A stretch of 35,226 nucleotides of DNA from Proteobacteria bacterium SG_bin6 (GTDB lineage Bacteria > Pseudomonadota > Alphaproteobacteria > Sphingomonadales > Sphingomonadaceae): NCBI GenBank assembly GCA_002083435.1, contig LWDJ01000020.1:1-35226 (forward strand), written 5' to 3'. Numbering within the stretch: the first letter of the stretch is position 1; every line of letters begins with the position of its first letter. The position numbers were made by a program, and so were the translations under genes. The notes beneath the pieces are model-generated. The model searched no databases. It was not told the origin of the DNA and was given only the letters and a program-made list of their open reading frames with translations. Shown piece by piece: positions 25,102 through 33,593 of this stretch.

Positions 25102-25936
25102 ACGCGCCGCGCCCGATCCCCGGCGCAGCTTCGTCACCCCCGAGGGCGTCGACCTGCAACTGCGGCTGGCGAGCGCGAGCGCGCGCGCCGGCGCCTTCAT
25201 GATCGACGCCGCGCTGATCCTCGCGACGCTGATCCTGTTCACCCTGCTGATCGCGTTCATCCTGGATGGGGCACGGGCGCAGGTCGGCGCGATCTTCGAG
25301 ATACTGTGGCTGGTGGTGTCGTTCTTGCTGCGCAACGGCTGGTTCGTGCTGTTCGAAATGGGCGGGCGTGGCGCCACCCCCGGCAAGCGCGCGCTCGGTC
25401 TGCGTGTCGTCGCGCGCGACGGGGCGCGGCTTACCGGCGGCGCGGTGATCGCGCGCAACGCGATGCGCGAGATCGAGCTGTTCCTGCCGCTTTCCTTCGC
25501 GGTCGGGCAGAGCTTTGGCAGTAACGGCGATGCCGGTTTCGCGATCGCCGCCCTGCTGTGGAGCGGCATCTTCCTGTTCTTCCCGCTGTTCAATCGCGAC
25601 CGGCTGCGCGTTGGCGATCTGCTCGCGGGCACCTGGGTGGTGGAAGCGGAGCGGCGCGCGCTCGCCACCGATCTGGCGGTGCAGCGGCCGGCGCGGCGCT
25701 TTTCCGAGAGCGCGCTCGCGCTGTACGGCGAATATGAACTGCAGACGCTGGAGGAAGTGCTCCGGGCCGGGCGGCGCGACGCGATCAGCGTTGTCGCGGC
25801 GGCGATCCGCGCCAAGGCGGCGCTTGCCGATGATGGCGACGACGAGGGGTTCTTGCGCGATTATTATGCGGCGCTGTGCGCGCGGCTCGAGGCGGGGCTG
25901 CTGGTCGGGCAGCGGCGGGCCGACAAATTCGGCTAA
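25088..25936 (+). CDS. RDD family membrane protein
   Basis: A 282-residue protein with the RDD pattern: ASARAGAFMIDAALILATLILF (Arg and Asp in the first helix), GRGATPGKRALGLRVVARDG between helices, and a third helix ending LFNRDRLRVGDLLAGTWVV. The C-terminal 100 residues are soluble and acidic. RDD proteins are of uncertain function; some are proposed transporters. It is the last gene of the MoxR block and overlaps the SpoIIM-like gene by 14 bases, which suggests coupled translation. Confidence 0.88.
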   Translation: MAPPKRAAPDPRRSFVTPEGVDLQLRLASASARAGAFMIDAALILATLILFTLLIAFILDGARAQVGAIFEILWLVVSFLLRNGWFVLFEMGGRGATPGKRALGLRVVARDGARLTGGAVIARNAMREIELFLPLSFAVGQSFGSNGDAGFAIAALLWSGIFLFFPLFNRDRLRVGDLLAGTWVVEAERRALATDLAVQRPARRFSESALALYGEYELQTLEEVLRAGRRDAISVVAAAIRAKAALADDGDDEGFLRDYYAALCARLEAGLLVGQRRADKFG

Positions 25937-25954
25937 GCGTTGCCGAGAAGCGGG

Positions 25955-25989
25955 TGGCCGCCGGCGAAAGGGAGGGACACCGGCGGCCA
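25955..25989. terminator. Perfect hairpin after the RDD gene
   Basis: Ten-base perfect arms (25955-25964 and 25980-25989) enclose a 15-base purine-rich loop. It lies 18 bases beyond the RDD stop codon, between convergent operons. It lacks a T-run, so termination might need Rho, or it may protect the 3' end. Confidence 0.45.
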
Positions 25990-26054
25990 TAAAGTCAGCC
26001 TAGCTGGCGGCACGGATGACATAACCCGATACCACAACCGCAACTGCTCAAGGT

Positions 26055-26082
26055 AAAAAAAGCACGCCCAACCTTGGCGCAC
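26055..26082 (-). terminator. Putative intrinsic terminator of the phoH-vapBC-ybeY-corC unit
   Basis: Read on the minus strand, a GC-rich stem with some G-U pairs (26062-26082) is followed by seven T residues (26061-26055). It is 40 bases beyond the corC stop. The stem is imperfect, so efficiency is uncertain. Confidence 0.5.
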
Positions 26083-26121
26083 CCGCAAGAAATGGGAAGC
26101 TGCCAAGAATTTACAAGAAGC

Positions 26122-27030
26122 CTACTTGCCTCCGGCCTCGGCCAGCGCCGGCAAGGGCGGGTGCAGGCGCAGGCGTTGCACGCGCTTGCCATCGGCGGCG
26201 ACGATCTCGATCCGCCAGCCACTGGGATGATCGAGCAGCGCGCCCGCCGCCGGCACTTGGCCCGCGAGCAAGGCCGCGAGCCCGCCGATCGTGTCGATAT
26301 CCTCCTCGGCGACCCCCAGCCGCGGATCGACCACGGCGGCGACTTCCTCCAGTTCGGCGCGGGCGTCGGCCTCCCACCCGCCATCGTCGATCGGGATGAG
26401 CAGCGCCTGGGGCGCCTCGTCATGCTCGTCCTCGATATGGCCGACGATTTCCTCGATCAGATCCTCGATGGTGACGAGGCCCTCGGTGCCGAAATACTCG
26501 TCGAGCACGATCGCCAGATGCACGCGCTTCTGCCGCATGTCCGCCAGCAGATCGAGCGCCCCGCGCGACATCGGCACGAACAGCGGCTCGCGGATCAGCC
26601 CGGCGATGCTTTCGGGATGCTCGGCGCCGGTCGCGAGGATCGCGAACACGTCCTTGATATGGACCATGCCGATGATCGTATCGAGCTTTTCGCGGTACAC
26701 CGGCAGCCGGCTGTGCCCGGCTTCCGCGAACAGCTTCACCAATTCGGCGAAGCTGGTGCCCTCCTCCACCGCGATGATATCGGCGCGCGGCACACCGATG
26801 TCGCCCGCGTCGCGCTCGCCGAAATGGAGCAGGTTGCGCACCATCTGGCGTTCCAGCGGCGAAAGATCGCCCTTGGCATCGGGCGCGGGATCGTCCTCAT
26901 GCGCGTCGATCACTTCCTCGATCTGCGCGCGCAGCGAATCGTCATGCGGTTCGCCGAAGATCCAGGCGCGGAAACTGCGCCACAAGCCGCCGTCGGGAGA
27001 GGCGGCGTCGGTACTTTGGCCGTCGGGCAT
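26122..27030 (-). CDS. corC: CorC/HlyC-family CBS-domain protein
   Basis: The 302-residue soluble protein has two CBS domains (about residues 75-200, including VPRADIIAVEEGTSFAELVKLF and HSRLPVYREKLDTIIGMVHIKDVF) and a C-terminal CorC-HlyC domain (GGWEADARAELEEV onward). Known family members are linked to magnesium and cobalt efflux or stress tolerance. In alphaproteobacteria it usually follows ybeY and precedes lnt; here lnt does not follow and the unit ends. The ATG at 27030 is nine bases after the ybeY stop. Confidence 0.88.
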   Translation of the reverse strand: MPDGQSTDAASPDGGLWRSFRAWIFGEPHDDSLRAQIEEVIDAHEDDPAPDAKGDLSPLERQMVRNLLHFGERDAGDIGVPRADIIAVEEGTSFAELVKLFAEAGHSRLPVYREKLDTIIGMVHIKDVFAILATGAEHPESIAGLIREPLFVPMSRGALDLLADMRQKRVHLAIVLDEYFGTEGLVTIEDLIEEIVGHIEDEHDEAPQALLIPIDDGGWEADARAELEEVAAVVDPRLGVAEEDIDTIGGLAALLAGQVPAAGALLDHPSGWRIEIVAADGKRVQRLRLHPPLPALAEAGGK

Positions 27031-27039
27031 TAGCGGGTG

Positions 27040-27537
27040 TCAGTCCTCATAAGGGTTATGCAAGCCAAGCCCTTGTAGCACATCACGCTCGATCCGCTCC
27101 ATGGCTTCGGCTTCCTCATCCTCAAGATGATCATGGCCCAGCAGGTGGAGCGTCCCGTGAACGATCAGATGCGTCGCATGATCCGCGAGGGAGATGCCGC
27201 GCTCGGCCGCTTCGCGCGCGCAGGTTTCATACGCGAGCACGATATCGCCGAGCAGGATTTCGCCGTGGAGACGATCGAGTCGCGCGAGATCGTCCGCGTC
27301 GAGCATCGGAAAGGAGAGCACGTTGGTCGGCTTGTCCTTCCCGCGATAATCGCGGTTGAGCGCCCGCACCTCGGCATCGCTGGCAAGGCGGATGGAGAGT
27401 TCGATCGCAGGCTTGGCATCGATCAACCCTGCCATCGGTGTGGCGAGAAGGGCGGCGGTCGCGGCGCGGGTGGCCAGGGGTTCCCAAGCGTCATCGTCTT
27501 GCCAAGGCGCCTCCATCAGAACCGCGATGTCGAGCAT
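27040..27537 (-). CDS. ybeY: Endoribonuclease YbeY (rRNA maturation factor)
   Basis: YbeY is a zinc-dependent RNase needed for 16S rRNA 3'-end maturation and ribosome quality control. The 165-residue product has the signature HGTLHLLGHDH with metal ligands His127, His131 and His137. It also shows the conserved NRDYRGKDKPTNVLSFP segment and GDIVLAYET. The ATG at 27537 shares one base with the stop of the vapC-like gene (TGATG), so its translation is coupled to the toxin gene. Normally ybeY directly follows phoH. Confidence 0.95.
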   Translation of the reverse strand: MLDIAVLMEAPWQDDDAWEPLATRAATAALLATPMAGLIDAKPAIELSIRLASDAEVRALNRDYRGKDKPTNVLSFPMLDADDLARLDRLHGEILLGDIVLAYETCAREAAERGISLADHATHLIVHGTLHLLGHDHLEDEEAEAMERIERDVLQGLGLHNPYED

Positions 27538-27935
27538 CAGGCGATATCCGTCTGGCTGAAGTCGTTACCTTTATAGAGCAGGCGCGCGCCAGCTACCCGC
27601 GCGCAAGCATAAGCGAAACAATCGCCCATATTGAGTTGCGCGGGATGGCCGGAACGTTTGCCGTAACGGTCGGCGGCATCGACCGCCGCGGCCAATTCCG
27701 CGTCGCCGATCATGATTGTGTCGATCGCGTAGCGCGCGCCGAAGGCCAGTACTACGGCACGGGCCAGCGCGGGTGTTATATCAGGCGCCCGGGCAAGCGC
27801 GACCACACTTTCCCAACAACTGATGGGCGACCAAAGCAGTTGATCGGCCGCGTCCATTCGCCGTGCGAGATCGAGCGCATCTTCCTCCTCGCGCAGCATA
27901 GCCACGATCGCCGATGCATCGAGGAACAGCTTCAC
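27537..27935 (-). CDS. vapC: PIN-domain toxin, VapC type
   Basis: The 132-residue PIN-domain protein has the acidic residues expected at a VapC RNase active site: Asp6 (KLFLDASAI), Glu42 (CWESVVAL), Asp105 (MGDCFAYA) and Asp125 (YKGNDFSQTDI). VapC toxins cleave tRNA or rRNA and are held inactive by VapB. The ATG overlaps the stop of the vapB-like gene (ATGA). It lies between phoH and ybeY, which is an unusual place for a toxin-antitoxin pair. All catalytic residues look intact, so the toxin is probably active. Confidence 0.9.
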   Translation of the reverse strand: MKLFLDASAIVAMLREEEDALDLARRMDAADQLLWSPISCWESVVALARAPDITPALARAVVLAFGARYAIDTIMIGDAELAAAVDAADRYGKRSGHPAQLNMGDCFAYACARVAGARLLYKGNDFSQTDIA

Positions 27936-28210
27936 AGTTCGCCCGAAAGCTCGTCGAAAAAGGCCTTGTCAGTGCTGGCGACACCGCCCCGGCTGGGCGG
28001 AAAATCCCTCCACAGCTCTTCCAGAATCTCGACCGCCGGGCGCCGTTTGGGCGCCGATGCAGGAGCCGGCACTTTCGCTGCGAGGCTGTCGGCAAGCGCC
28101 GCGTGCACCGCCTCGGCCAACGATACGCCAAGCGCCGCCGCGAGCTGCTGGGCAAGCTCAGCGGTGGCCGCATCGACTGCGATATTCCTGGGTGGATCGC
28201 GTTCAGCCAT
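27932..28210 (-). CDS. vapB: VapB-family antitoxin
   Basis: A 92-residue protein whose N-terminal part (RNIAVDAATAELAQQLAAALGVSLAEAVHAAL) fits a ribbon-helix-helix-like DNA-binding domain of the Rv0623 type. The Pro/Ala-rich linker and acidic C-terminus (VEILEELWRDFPPS) would wrap the toxin. It overlaps vapC by four bases and starts 15 bases after the phoH stop. As the antitoxin it likely represses its own promoter, but here it is embedded in the phoH operon and may be read through from it. Confidence 0.85.
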   Translation of the reverse strand: MAERDPPRNIAVDAATAELAQQLAAALGVSLAEAVHAALADSLAAKVPAPASAPKRRPAVEILEELWRDFPPSRGGVASTDKAFFDELSGEL

Positions 28211-28225
28211 GCCGCACCATAGCAG

Positions 28226-29221
<996 letters not shown>

Positions 29222-29331
29222 GCGGCTCCTGCGGTCGCCGGGCGGTGGCGCCCGGTGGCAACGAATGTGGCAGAGCAGCCGGAGCGGGGGAAGCCTTCAC
29301 CGGCACTTTATCAGCCGGCTTCAGCGCGATT

Positions 29332-29604
29332 CTACGCCTCGGCGGTTTCCTCGCCCGCGCCCGCCACCGGCCGCTCGAACCAAGCCTCGACCGGGCCGGA
29401 GAGCTTGATCGTCAAGGGGCGGCCGTGGCGGTCGGTTTTCTTGCCAAGCGCGACGCGAATCCAGCCTTCCGACAGGCAATATTCCTCGACATCGCGGCGC
29501 TGGGCGCCCTTGAAGCGGATGCCGACGCCGCGTTCGAGCGCGGCTTGGTCGAAAAAGGGGCTGCGCGGATCGCAGCTGATCCGGTCGGGAACGGTTTCGG
29601 TCAT
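29332..29604 (-). CDS. DUF3297 family protein
   Basis: The 90-residue product begins MTETVPDRISCDPRSPFFDQAAL and contains GVGIRFKGAQRRDVEEYCLSEGWIRV and KTDRHGRPLTIKLSGPVEAWF, the compact signature of DUF3297. Function is unknown; the protein is small, soluble and common in proteobacteria. ATG 29604 gives this family start. It lies 110 bases upstream of phoH on the same strand and may be a separate unit. Confidence 0.82.
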   Translation of the reverse strand: MTETVPDRISCDPRSPFFDQAALERGVGIRFKGAQRRDVEEYCLSEGWIRVALGKKTDRHGRPLTIKLSGPVEAWFERPVAGAGEETAEA

Positions 29605-29678
29605 GCCGGGCTCTTGGCGCAAAGCCGGCGCGGGCGCAACGGCCGTCAGGGTTGGCGCCGCGCCGTTGGCGCAGCGAC

Positions 29679-29756
29679 GGCGCCAGCGCAAGCCCCCACC
29701 CGGCCACCCATTGAGTGTATCCTGTGGGCGGCCGGGTGGGGGTGTGGGCTGGCGCC
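29679..29756. repeat. Large imperfect palindrome
   Basis: Nine-base outer arms (29679-29687 and 29748-29756) and 13-base inner arms (29693-29705 and 29730-29742) can fold into one long hairpin with a 24-base loop and small internal loops. It lies between the DUF3297 gene and the Tyr/Gly-rich gene. It has no T-run and no coding function that I can see. It resembles a remnant of a palindromic mobile unit or a strong RNA hairpin. Confidence 0.7.
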
Positions 29757-29761
29757 GCTTA

Positions 29762-29784
29762 GAAACGCGCGCTCGGCGCGTTTC
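29762..29784 (-). terminator. Putative terminator of the Tyr/Gly-rich gene
   Basis: A perfect 9-base inverted repeat (29762-29770 and 29776-29784) with a five-base loop lies 13 bases beyond the stop codon of the minus-strand gene. The arms begin and end with AAA/TTT, so the transcript ends in a short U-run as part of the stem, which is consistent with a weak intrinsic terminator. Confidence 0.5.
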
Positions 29785-29796
29785 CAAACAGGCATG

Positions 29797-30213
29797 CTAA
29801 CGGCAAACCTCGACGCGGAGCGGATAGCCCGAATAGGGATCGTAGCGCCGCTCGATCCAGCAATGCTGGGCATAGCCATCATAATAGCCACGCGGACCGT
29901 AATGAGCGCGCGGGCCATAATAGCCCCGGTCATAATAGCCACGATCGTAATAGTTGTAGCGGGGGCCGTAATAACCATAGCCGCGCGACGGCCCGTAATA
30001 ATAGCGATCCCGGTTGGAGGCGAGCGCCGCGCCGACCGCCAGTCCGGCGATGCCGACCGCGAGCGCCCCGCCCGCGCCGATGCCACGATCGCGCACGATC
30101 ACGGTGCGCCCGCGGCCGCCATACCACCGCTGCGCGTCAGCGGGGGTCGCCGCCGTCGCCAGCGTCGCCCCCAGCGTCAGCGCGACCAAGCCTTTCTTCA
30201 TCCAGCTCTTCAT
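29797..30213 (-). CDS. Tyr/Gly-rich secreted protein (unknown function)
   Basis: The 138-residue product has a signal peptide (MKKGLVALTLGATLATAATPADA). It is followed by a glycine-zipper-like hydrophobic stretch (GIGAGGALAVGIAGLAVGAALAS) and a low-complexity tail of YYGPR, YYDRG and YYDGY repeats, ending in two Cys residues (CWIERRYDPYSG...VEVCR). Such glycine-zipper proteins usually reach the outer membrane or envelope. No known function is recognised. ATG 30213 is chosen, with GGAG nine bases upstream; ATG 30201 or the longer 30249 start cannot be excluded. The repeats are also visible in the DNA, so the length may vary between strains. Confidence 0.7.
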   Translation of the reverse strand: MKSWMKKGLVALTLGATLATAATPADAQRWYGGRGRTVIVRDRGIGAGGALAVGIAGLAVGAALASNRDRYYYGPSRGYGYYGPRYNYYDRGYYDRGYYGPRAHYGPRGYYDGYAQHCWIERRYDPYSGYPLRVEVCR

Positions 30214-30384
30214 TTGGCCCAACTCCAGCATGTGCCGATTCGCCTTCACGGCATAAGACCGTGCTACCGCGCGCCGGCTGAACGCGGTGGGAATATACCG
30301 TTCATCTGGGGTTTAGCTTGGCAAGGTCAAGCGCAACGCGCCACGTGGTTGCGGCGCCGTGCCAGCTGGGGCTAGAGCGGCGCC

Positions 30385-30786
30385 ATGGCATATTGGCTGA
30401 TCCGCTCCGAACCCTCCGCCTATAGCTGGGACGAATTCGTCGCTGAGGGGCGCACCGAATGGACCGGGGTTAAGAACGCGACCGCCGCCATACACCTGCG
30501 CGCGATGGCGCCGGGCGACGAGGCGATCTTCTATCACTCGAACGAGGGCAAGGAAGCGGTAGGCATCGCGCGCGTGACCCGCGGCTTCCAGCCCGATCCC
30601 ACCGATCCGAAATGGGTCTCGGTCGAGTTCGAATGCGTCGCGCCGCTGCCCAGGCCGGTGCCGCTCGCGACGATGAAGGCCGAGCCGCGCCTGGCGGAAA
30701 TGCGCATGATCAAGCAGTCGCGGCTATCGGTTTCGCCGGTCACCGACGCCGAATGGGCGGTGATTCTGGAACTTGCCGGCGCGTGA
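30385..30786 (+). CDS. EVE (PUA-like) domain protein
   Basis: The 133-residue product is a single EVE domain: MAYWLIRSEPSAYSWDEF, TEWTGVKNATAAIHLRAMAPGDEAIFYHSNEGKEAVGIARV, and DPKWVSVEFECV. EVE domains are related to PUA and YTH folds and bind modified bases in RNA or DNA. The cellular role of stand-alone EVE proteins is unsettled. Its stop overlaps the start of the next gene (GTGA), which suggests the two act together. Confidence 0.9.
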   Translation: MAYWLIRSEPSAYSWDEFVAEGRTEWTGVKNATAAIHLRAMAPGDEAIFYHSNEGKEAVGIARVTRGFQPDPTDPKWVSVEFECVAPLPRPVPLATMKAEPRLAEMRMIKQSRLSVSPVTDAEWAVILELAGA

Positions 30787-31151
30787 GCGCCGACCGCCTG
30801 CTGTTCGTTTACAACGCCCATGAAGGGCTGGGCCACGCGTTGCTCGATGCGGTGCACAAGATGGTCGCGCCGGCGAGCTACCCCTGCTCGCTGTGCGCGC
30901 TCACGTACGGGTCGGTCGCGATGAAGCGTGCGTGGAAAGCATTTCTGGCATCCCTGCCGCAGAGCAAAGCCTTCTATCACCGCGAGGATTTCGCGCGTGC
31001 CTATCCAGCGATCGGCGATCTCGCCTTGCCCGCGATCCTGATCGATCGGGGCGGTGGCCCCGAGCTTCTGGTCGCCGCCGCCGAACTCGATCCCCTGCCC
31101 GATCTGCCCGCGTTGATCGCCTTGCTCGACGCCCGACTCGGCCGCGCTTGA
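30783..31151 (+). CDS. Conserved protein of unknown function with a CxxC motif
   Basis: The 122-residue product starts at GTG 30783 inside the EVE stop codon. It contains LLFVYNAHEGLGHALLDAVHKMVAP, then SYPCSLCALTYGSVAMKRAWKAFLASLP, with a CSLC motif that could bind metal or act in redox chemistry. The C-terminal part is acidic and hydrophobic (LPAILIDRGG). I recall similar proteins in other phyla with the same N-terminal pattern, but no assigned function. Coupling to an EVE-domain gene is the best clue. Confidence 0.72.
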   Translation: MSADRLLFVYNAHEGLGHALLDAVHKMVAPASYPCSLCALTYGSVAMKRAWKAFLASLPQSKAFYHREDFARAYPAIGDLALPAILIDRGGGPELLVAAAELDPLPDLPALIALLDARLGRA

Positions 31152-31206
31152 CAGCGGCGCCCCACCGCTTCCACCACCGGCGCCGCAACAATGAAGGCGG
31201 CAAGCC

Positions 31207-31713
31207 ATGCATAACCGCACCGGTGTCTATCCGGGCACGTTCGATCCGCTGACGCTCGGCCATCTCGACATCATCCGGCGCGGCGCCAAGCTGGTCGATC
31301 GGCTGGTGATCGGCGTCACCACCAACCCCAGCAAGACGCCGATGTTCACGCTCGCCGAGCGGATGGCGATGGTCCAGCGCGAGGTGGCGGGGCTGGAAGG
31401 CGAGATCCACGTCGTCAGTTTCGACTCGCTGCTGATGGACTTCGCCGAGCGGGAAGGCGCCAGCGTGATCGTGCGCGGCCTGCGCGCGGTGACCGATTTC
31501 GAATATGAATTTCAGATGACGGGCATGAACCAGCAGCTCAACAACCGCATCGAAACCATCTTCCTGATGGCCGATGTCGCGCTGCAGCCGATCGCCAGCC
31601 GCTGGGTGAAGGAAATCGCCTTTTACGGGGGCGACATTCGCAAGTTCGTCTCGCCGGCGGTCAACGAGGACGTCGTCGCACGCGTCAATCAATTCGGCCG
31701 CAAGGGCAGCTAA
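31207..31713 (+). CDS. coaD: Phosphopantetheine adenylyltransferase
   Basis: CoaD makes dephospho-CoA, the fourth step of coenzyme A synthesis. The 168-residue product has the nucleotidyltransferase motif GVYPGTFDPLTLGHLDII, with the catalytic His in GHLD. Other conserved parts are FTLAERMAMVQREVAG, VIVRGLRAVTDFEYEFQMTGMN and IASRWVKEIAFYGGDIRKFV. Length and motifs are standard. The ATG at 31207 directly gives the family start. It stands about 55 bases after the preceding gene. Confidence 0.96.
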   Translation: MHNRTGVYPGTFDPLTLGHLDIIRRGAKLVDRLVIGVTTNPSKTPMFTLAERMAMVQREVAGLEGEIHVVSFDSLLMDFAEREGASVIVRGLRAVTDFEYEFQMTGMNQQLNNRIETIFLMADVALQPIASRWVKEIAFYGGDIRKFVSPAVNEDVVARVNQFGRKGS

Positions 31714-31793
31714 TTGATGCCCGCGCCCAATTGGCGCCGCAAATGAACTGCTTTATGGGCGCCGGGCCGAAGCCAGATTAGCGTGGGGTTGGA

Positions 31794-32477
31794 ATGCGTT
31801 TGATTTTCGGGGCGTTCGCCCTTGCCGCCAGCGTCGCCATGGTGGCGCCCGCCACCGCTCAGGTCGTTCCCTCGCTGCGCCCGGCTCCCGCCGACCAGAA
31901 CGACAAGGAAAACCTGCTCTATCTCGATCTGTCGACGGGCGGGCGGGTGACGATCTGGCTGCGCCCCGATGTCGCGCCCAAGGCGGTCGAGCGGATCAAG
32001 ATGCTAACGCGCCAGCATTTCTATGACGGGCTCACCTTCCACCGGGTGATCGACGGCTTCATGGCGCAAACTGGCGACCCCAAGGGGGACGGCACCGGCG
32101 GTTCCGACCTGCCGGACCTGCCGTCCGAGTTCAACTATCTGCCGCACACCCGCGGCGCCGTCTCCGCCGCGCGCCAGGGCGCCGCGCCCGACGCCAGCCC
32201 AGAGGACAAGAAGAAGGCCGAAGACAGTGCCAACAGCCAGTTCTTCATCGTCTTCGAACCCACACTGAAGCTCGACTTCAAATATACCGTGTTCGGCCGG
32301 GTCGTCGACGGGATGCAATATGTCGACGCCATCCAGCGCGGCGAGCCGCCCGCGAACCCGAGCCGCATCCTTCACGCCTATATTGCCGCCGACAACCCGC
32401 CACCCTACAAGGCCGAGGCGCCCGCGCCCACTGCTAATTCCGCGCTCGGCCCGGCGGTGACCTTGCCCGGAGCCTAG
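31794..32477 (+). CDS. Periplasmic peptidyl-prolyl isomerase, cyclophilin type
   Basis: A 227-residue cyclophilin-type prolyl isomerase with a signal peptide (LIFGAFALAASVAMVAPATA) directing it to the periplasm. The catalytic segment HFYDGLTFHRVIDGFMAQTGDPKGDGTGG carries the key Arg and is typical of bacterial PpiA/PpiB. NSQFFIVFEPTLKLDFKYTVFGRVVDG is also present. A 30-residue insertion (AAPDASPEDKKKAED) and a Pro/Ala-rich C-tail are extra. It probably assists folding of exported proteins. The tsaB gene begins three bases beyond its stop. Confidence 0.93.
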   Translation: MRLIFGAFALAASVAMVAPATAQVVPSLRPAPADQNDKENLLYLDLSTGGRVTIWLRPDVAPKAVERIKMLTRQHFYDGLTFHRVIDGFMAQTGDPKGDGTGGSDLPDLPSEFNYLPHTRGAVSAARQGAAPDASPEDKKKAEDSANSQFFIVFEPTLKLDFKYTVFGRVVDGMQYVDAIQRGEPPANPSRILHAYIAADNPPPYKAEAPAPTANSALGPAVTLPGA

Positions 32478-32479
32478 AA

Positions 32480-33106
32480 CTGAGCGAGCGCACGCTCGTC
32501 ATCGACACGGCCACGGCGGCCTGTTCGGTGGCGCTGATCGCGGATGGGCGGGTGATCGCGGCGGCGCATCGCCGGGTCGGGCGCGGTCATGCCGAACAAT
32601 TGCTGCCGATGATCGCCGCGCTGCCCGATGGGGGGCGCGCGGAGCGCCTTCTGGTCGATTGCGGCCCCGGCAGCTTCACCGGCATCCGGGTGGGGCTCGC
32701 CGCCGCCCGCGCGCTGGGGCTGGGCTGGAACGCCACCGTCTTGGGCTATAGCGCGCTCGCGCTGATCGCCGCGCGTGCATTCGCGGACGCGCCCTCGCTC
32801 GCCACGGTTGCCGTGGTGCTGGAAGGGGGGCATGGAGAGGTCTTCATGCAAGCCTTCGCCGCCTCGCCCTTCGCCGCGCTCGCGCCGCTCGCCTCGCGGC
32901 TGCCGGAAGACGCGCGCGCGGCGGCGGGAGACATCGCGTTGATCGGCAGCGGTGTGCGCTGGCTCCACCCCGACCGCGCCGAGACGGCGGCCGCGATGAT
33001 GCTCCCCGTCGCCGCCGATATCGGACTGCTGCCGGCCGCCTATGCGCAGCTTCCCGCGCGCCCGGTCTATGGCCGGCCGCCGGACGCCAAGCCGGCGGCG
33101 CGGTGA
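32480..33106 (+). CDS. tsaB: tRNA t6A modification protein TsaB
   Basis: TsaB is the inactive-kinase-like partner of TsaD in making N6-threonylcarbamoyladenosine in tRNA. The family N-terminus VIDTATAACSVALIADGRV and the core LLVDCGPGSFTGIRVGLAAARAL are present. The start is uncommon: the needed first strand begins before the in-frame GTG at 32528. The only codon in range is CTG 32480 (upstream in-frame stop at 32435-32437), with GGAG seven bases ahead. I take CTG 32480 as the start, giving 208 residues. The GTG at 32528 would delete the conserved first strand. It is followed by rimI, overlapping by four bases. Confidence 0.87.
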   Translation: MSERTLVIDTATAACSVALIADGRVIAAAHRRVGRGHAEQLLPMIAALPDGGRAERLLVDCGPGSFTGIRVGLAAARALGLGWNATVLGYSALALIAARAFADAPSLATVAVVLEGGHGEVFMQAFAASPFAALAPLASRLPEDARAAAGDIALIGSGVRWLHPDRAETAAAMMLPVAADIGLLPAAYAQLPARPVYGRPPDAKPAAR

Positions 33107-33573
33107 GCACGCAAGTGATCGAGCTCAGCGGCGGGGGCACCGCCGAGCTGGGCCTGGTCGATCAGCTGATGAAGCGCGCCTTTGATCCCCGTTTTGGGGA
33201 GGCGTGGACGCGGCCCCAATGTTTGGGAATGTTAAGCTTGCCAGGCGTGTGGCTGACAATCGCCCGGCTGAACGGGAACGCCGCCGGCTTCGCCCTATCC
33301 CGGGTGATCGCCGACGAAGCAGAACTTCTGTTGCTCGCGACCTTGCCCGAAGTGCGGCGGCTGGGTGTAGGCCGTGCCTTATTACGCTCGGCGATGGAGG
33401 AAGCGTGCTCCAGAGGGGCAAAGCGCCTGTATCTGGAGGTTCGCTCCAACAACGACGCCATCGGTTTTTACGTACGATTGGGATTTCACAAGGTAGGTCA
33501 ACGTCGCGGCTATTACCGCGGACCGGGCGGTCAATTGTTCGACGCCTTTACCTTGGCGCGCGACGTCGGCTGA
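33103..33573 (+). CDS. rimI: Ribosomal protein S18 alanine N-acetyltransferase
   Basis: A 156-residue GNAT acetyltransferase. The acetyl-CoA loop is LPEVRRLGVGRALLRSAMEEA (R/Q-x-x-G-x-G/A type), and the C-terminal part has LEVRSNNDAIGFYVRLGFHKVGQRRGYY, the usual RimI ending. RimI acetylates the N-terminus of ribosomal protein S18; specificity is inherited from the tsaB-rimI neighbourhood, which is conserved widely. GTG 33103 overlaps the tsaB stop (GTGA). Confidence 0.9.
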   Translation: MSTQVIELSGGGTAELGLVDQLMKRAFDPRFGEAWTRPQCLGMLSLPGVWLTIARLNGNAAGFALSRVIADEAELLLLATLPEVRRLGVGRALLRSAMEEACSRGAKRLYLEVRSNNDAIGFYVRLGFHKVGQRRGYYRGPGGQLFDAFTLARDVG

Positions 33574-33593
33574 AACCTTGGTTGTTTACCAAA

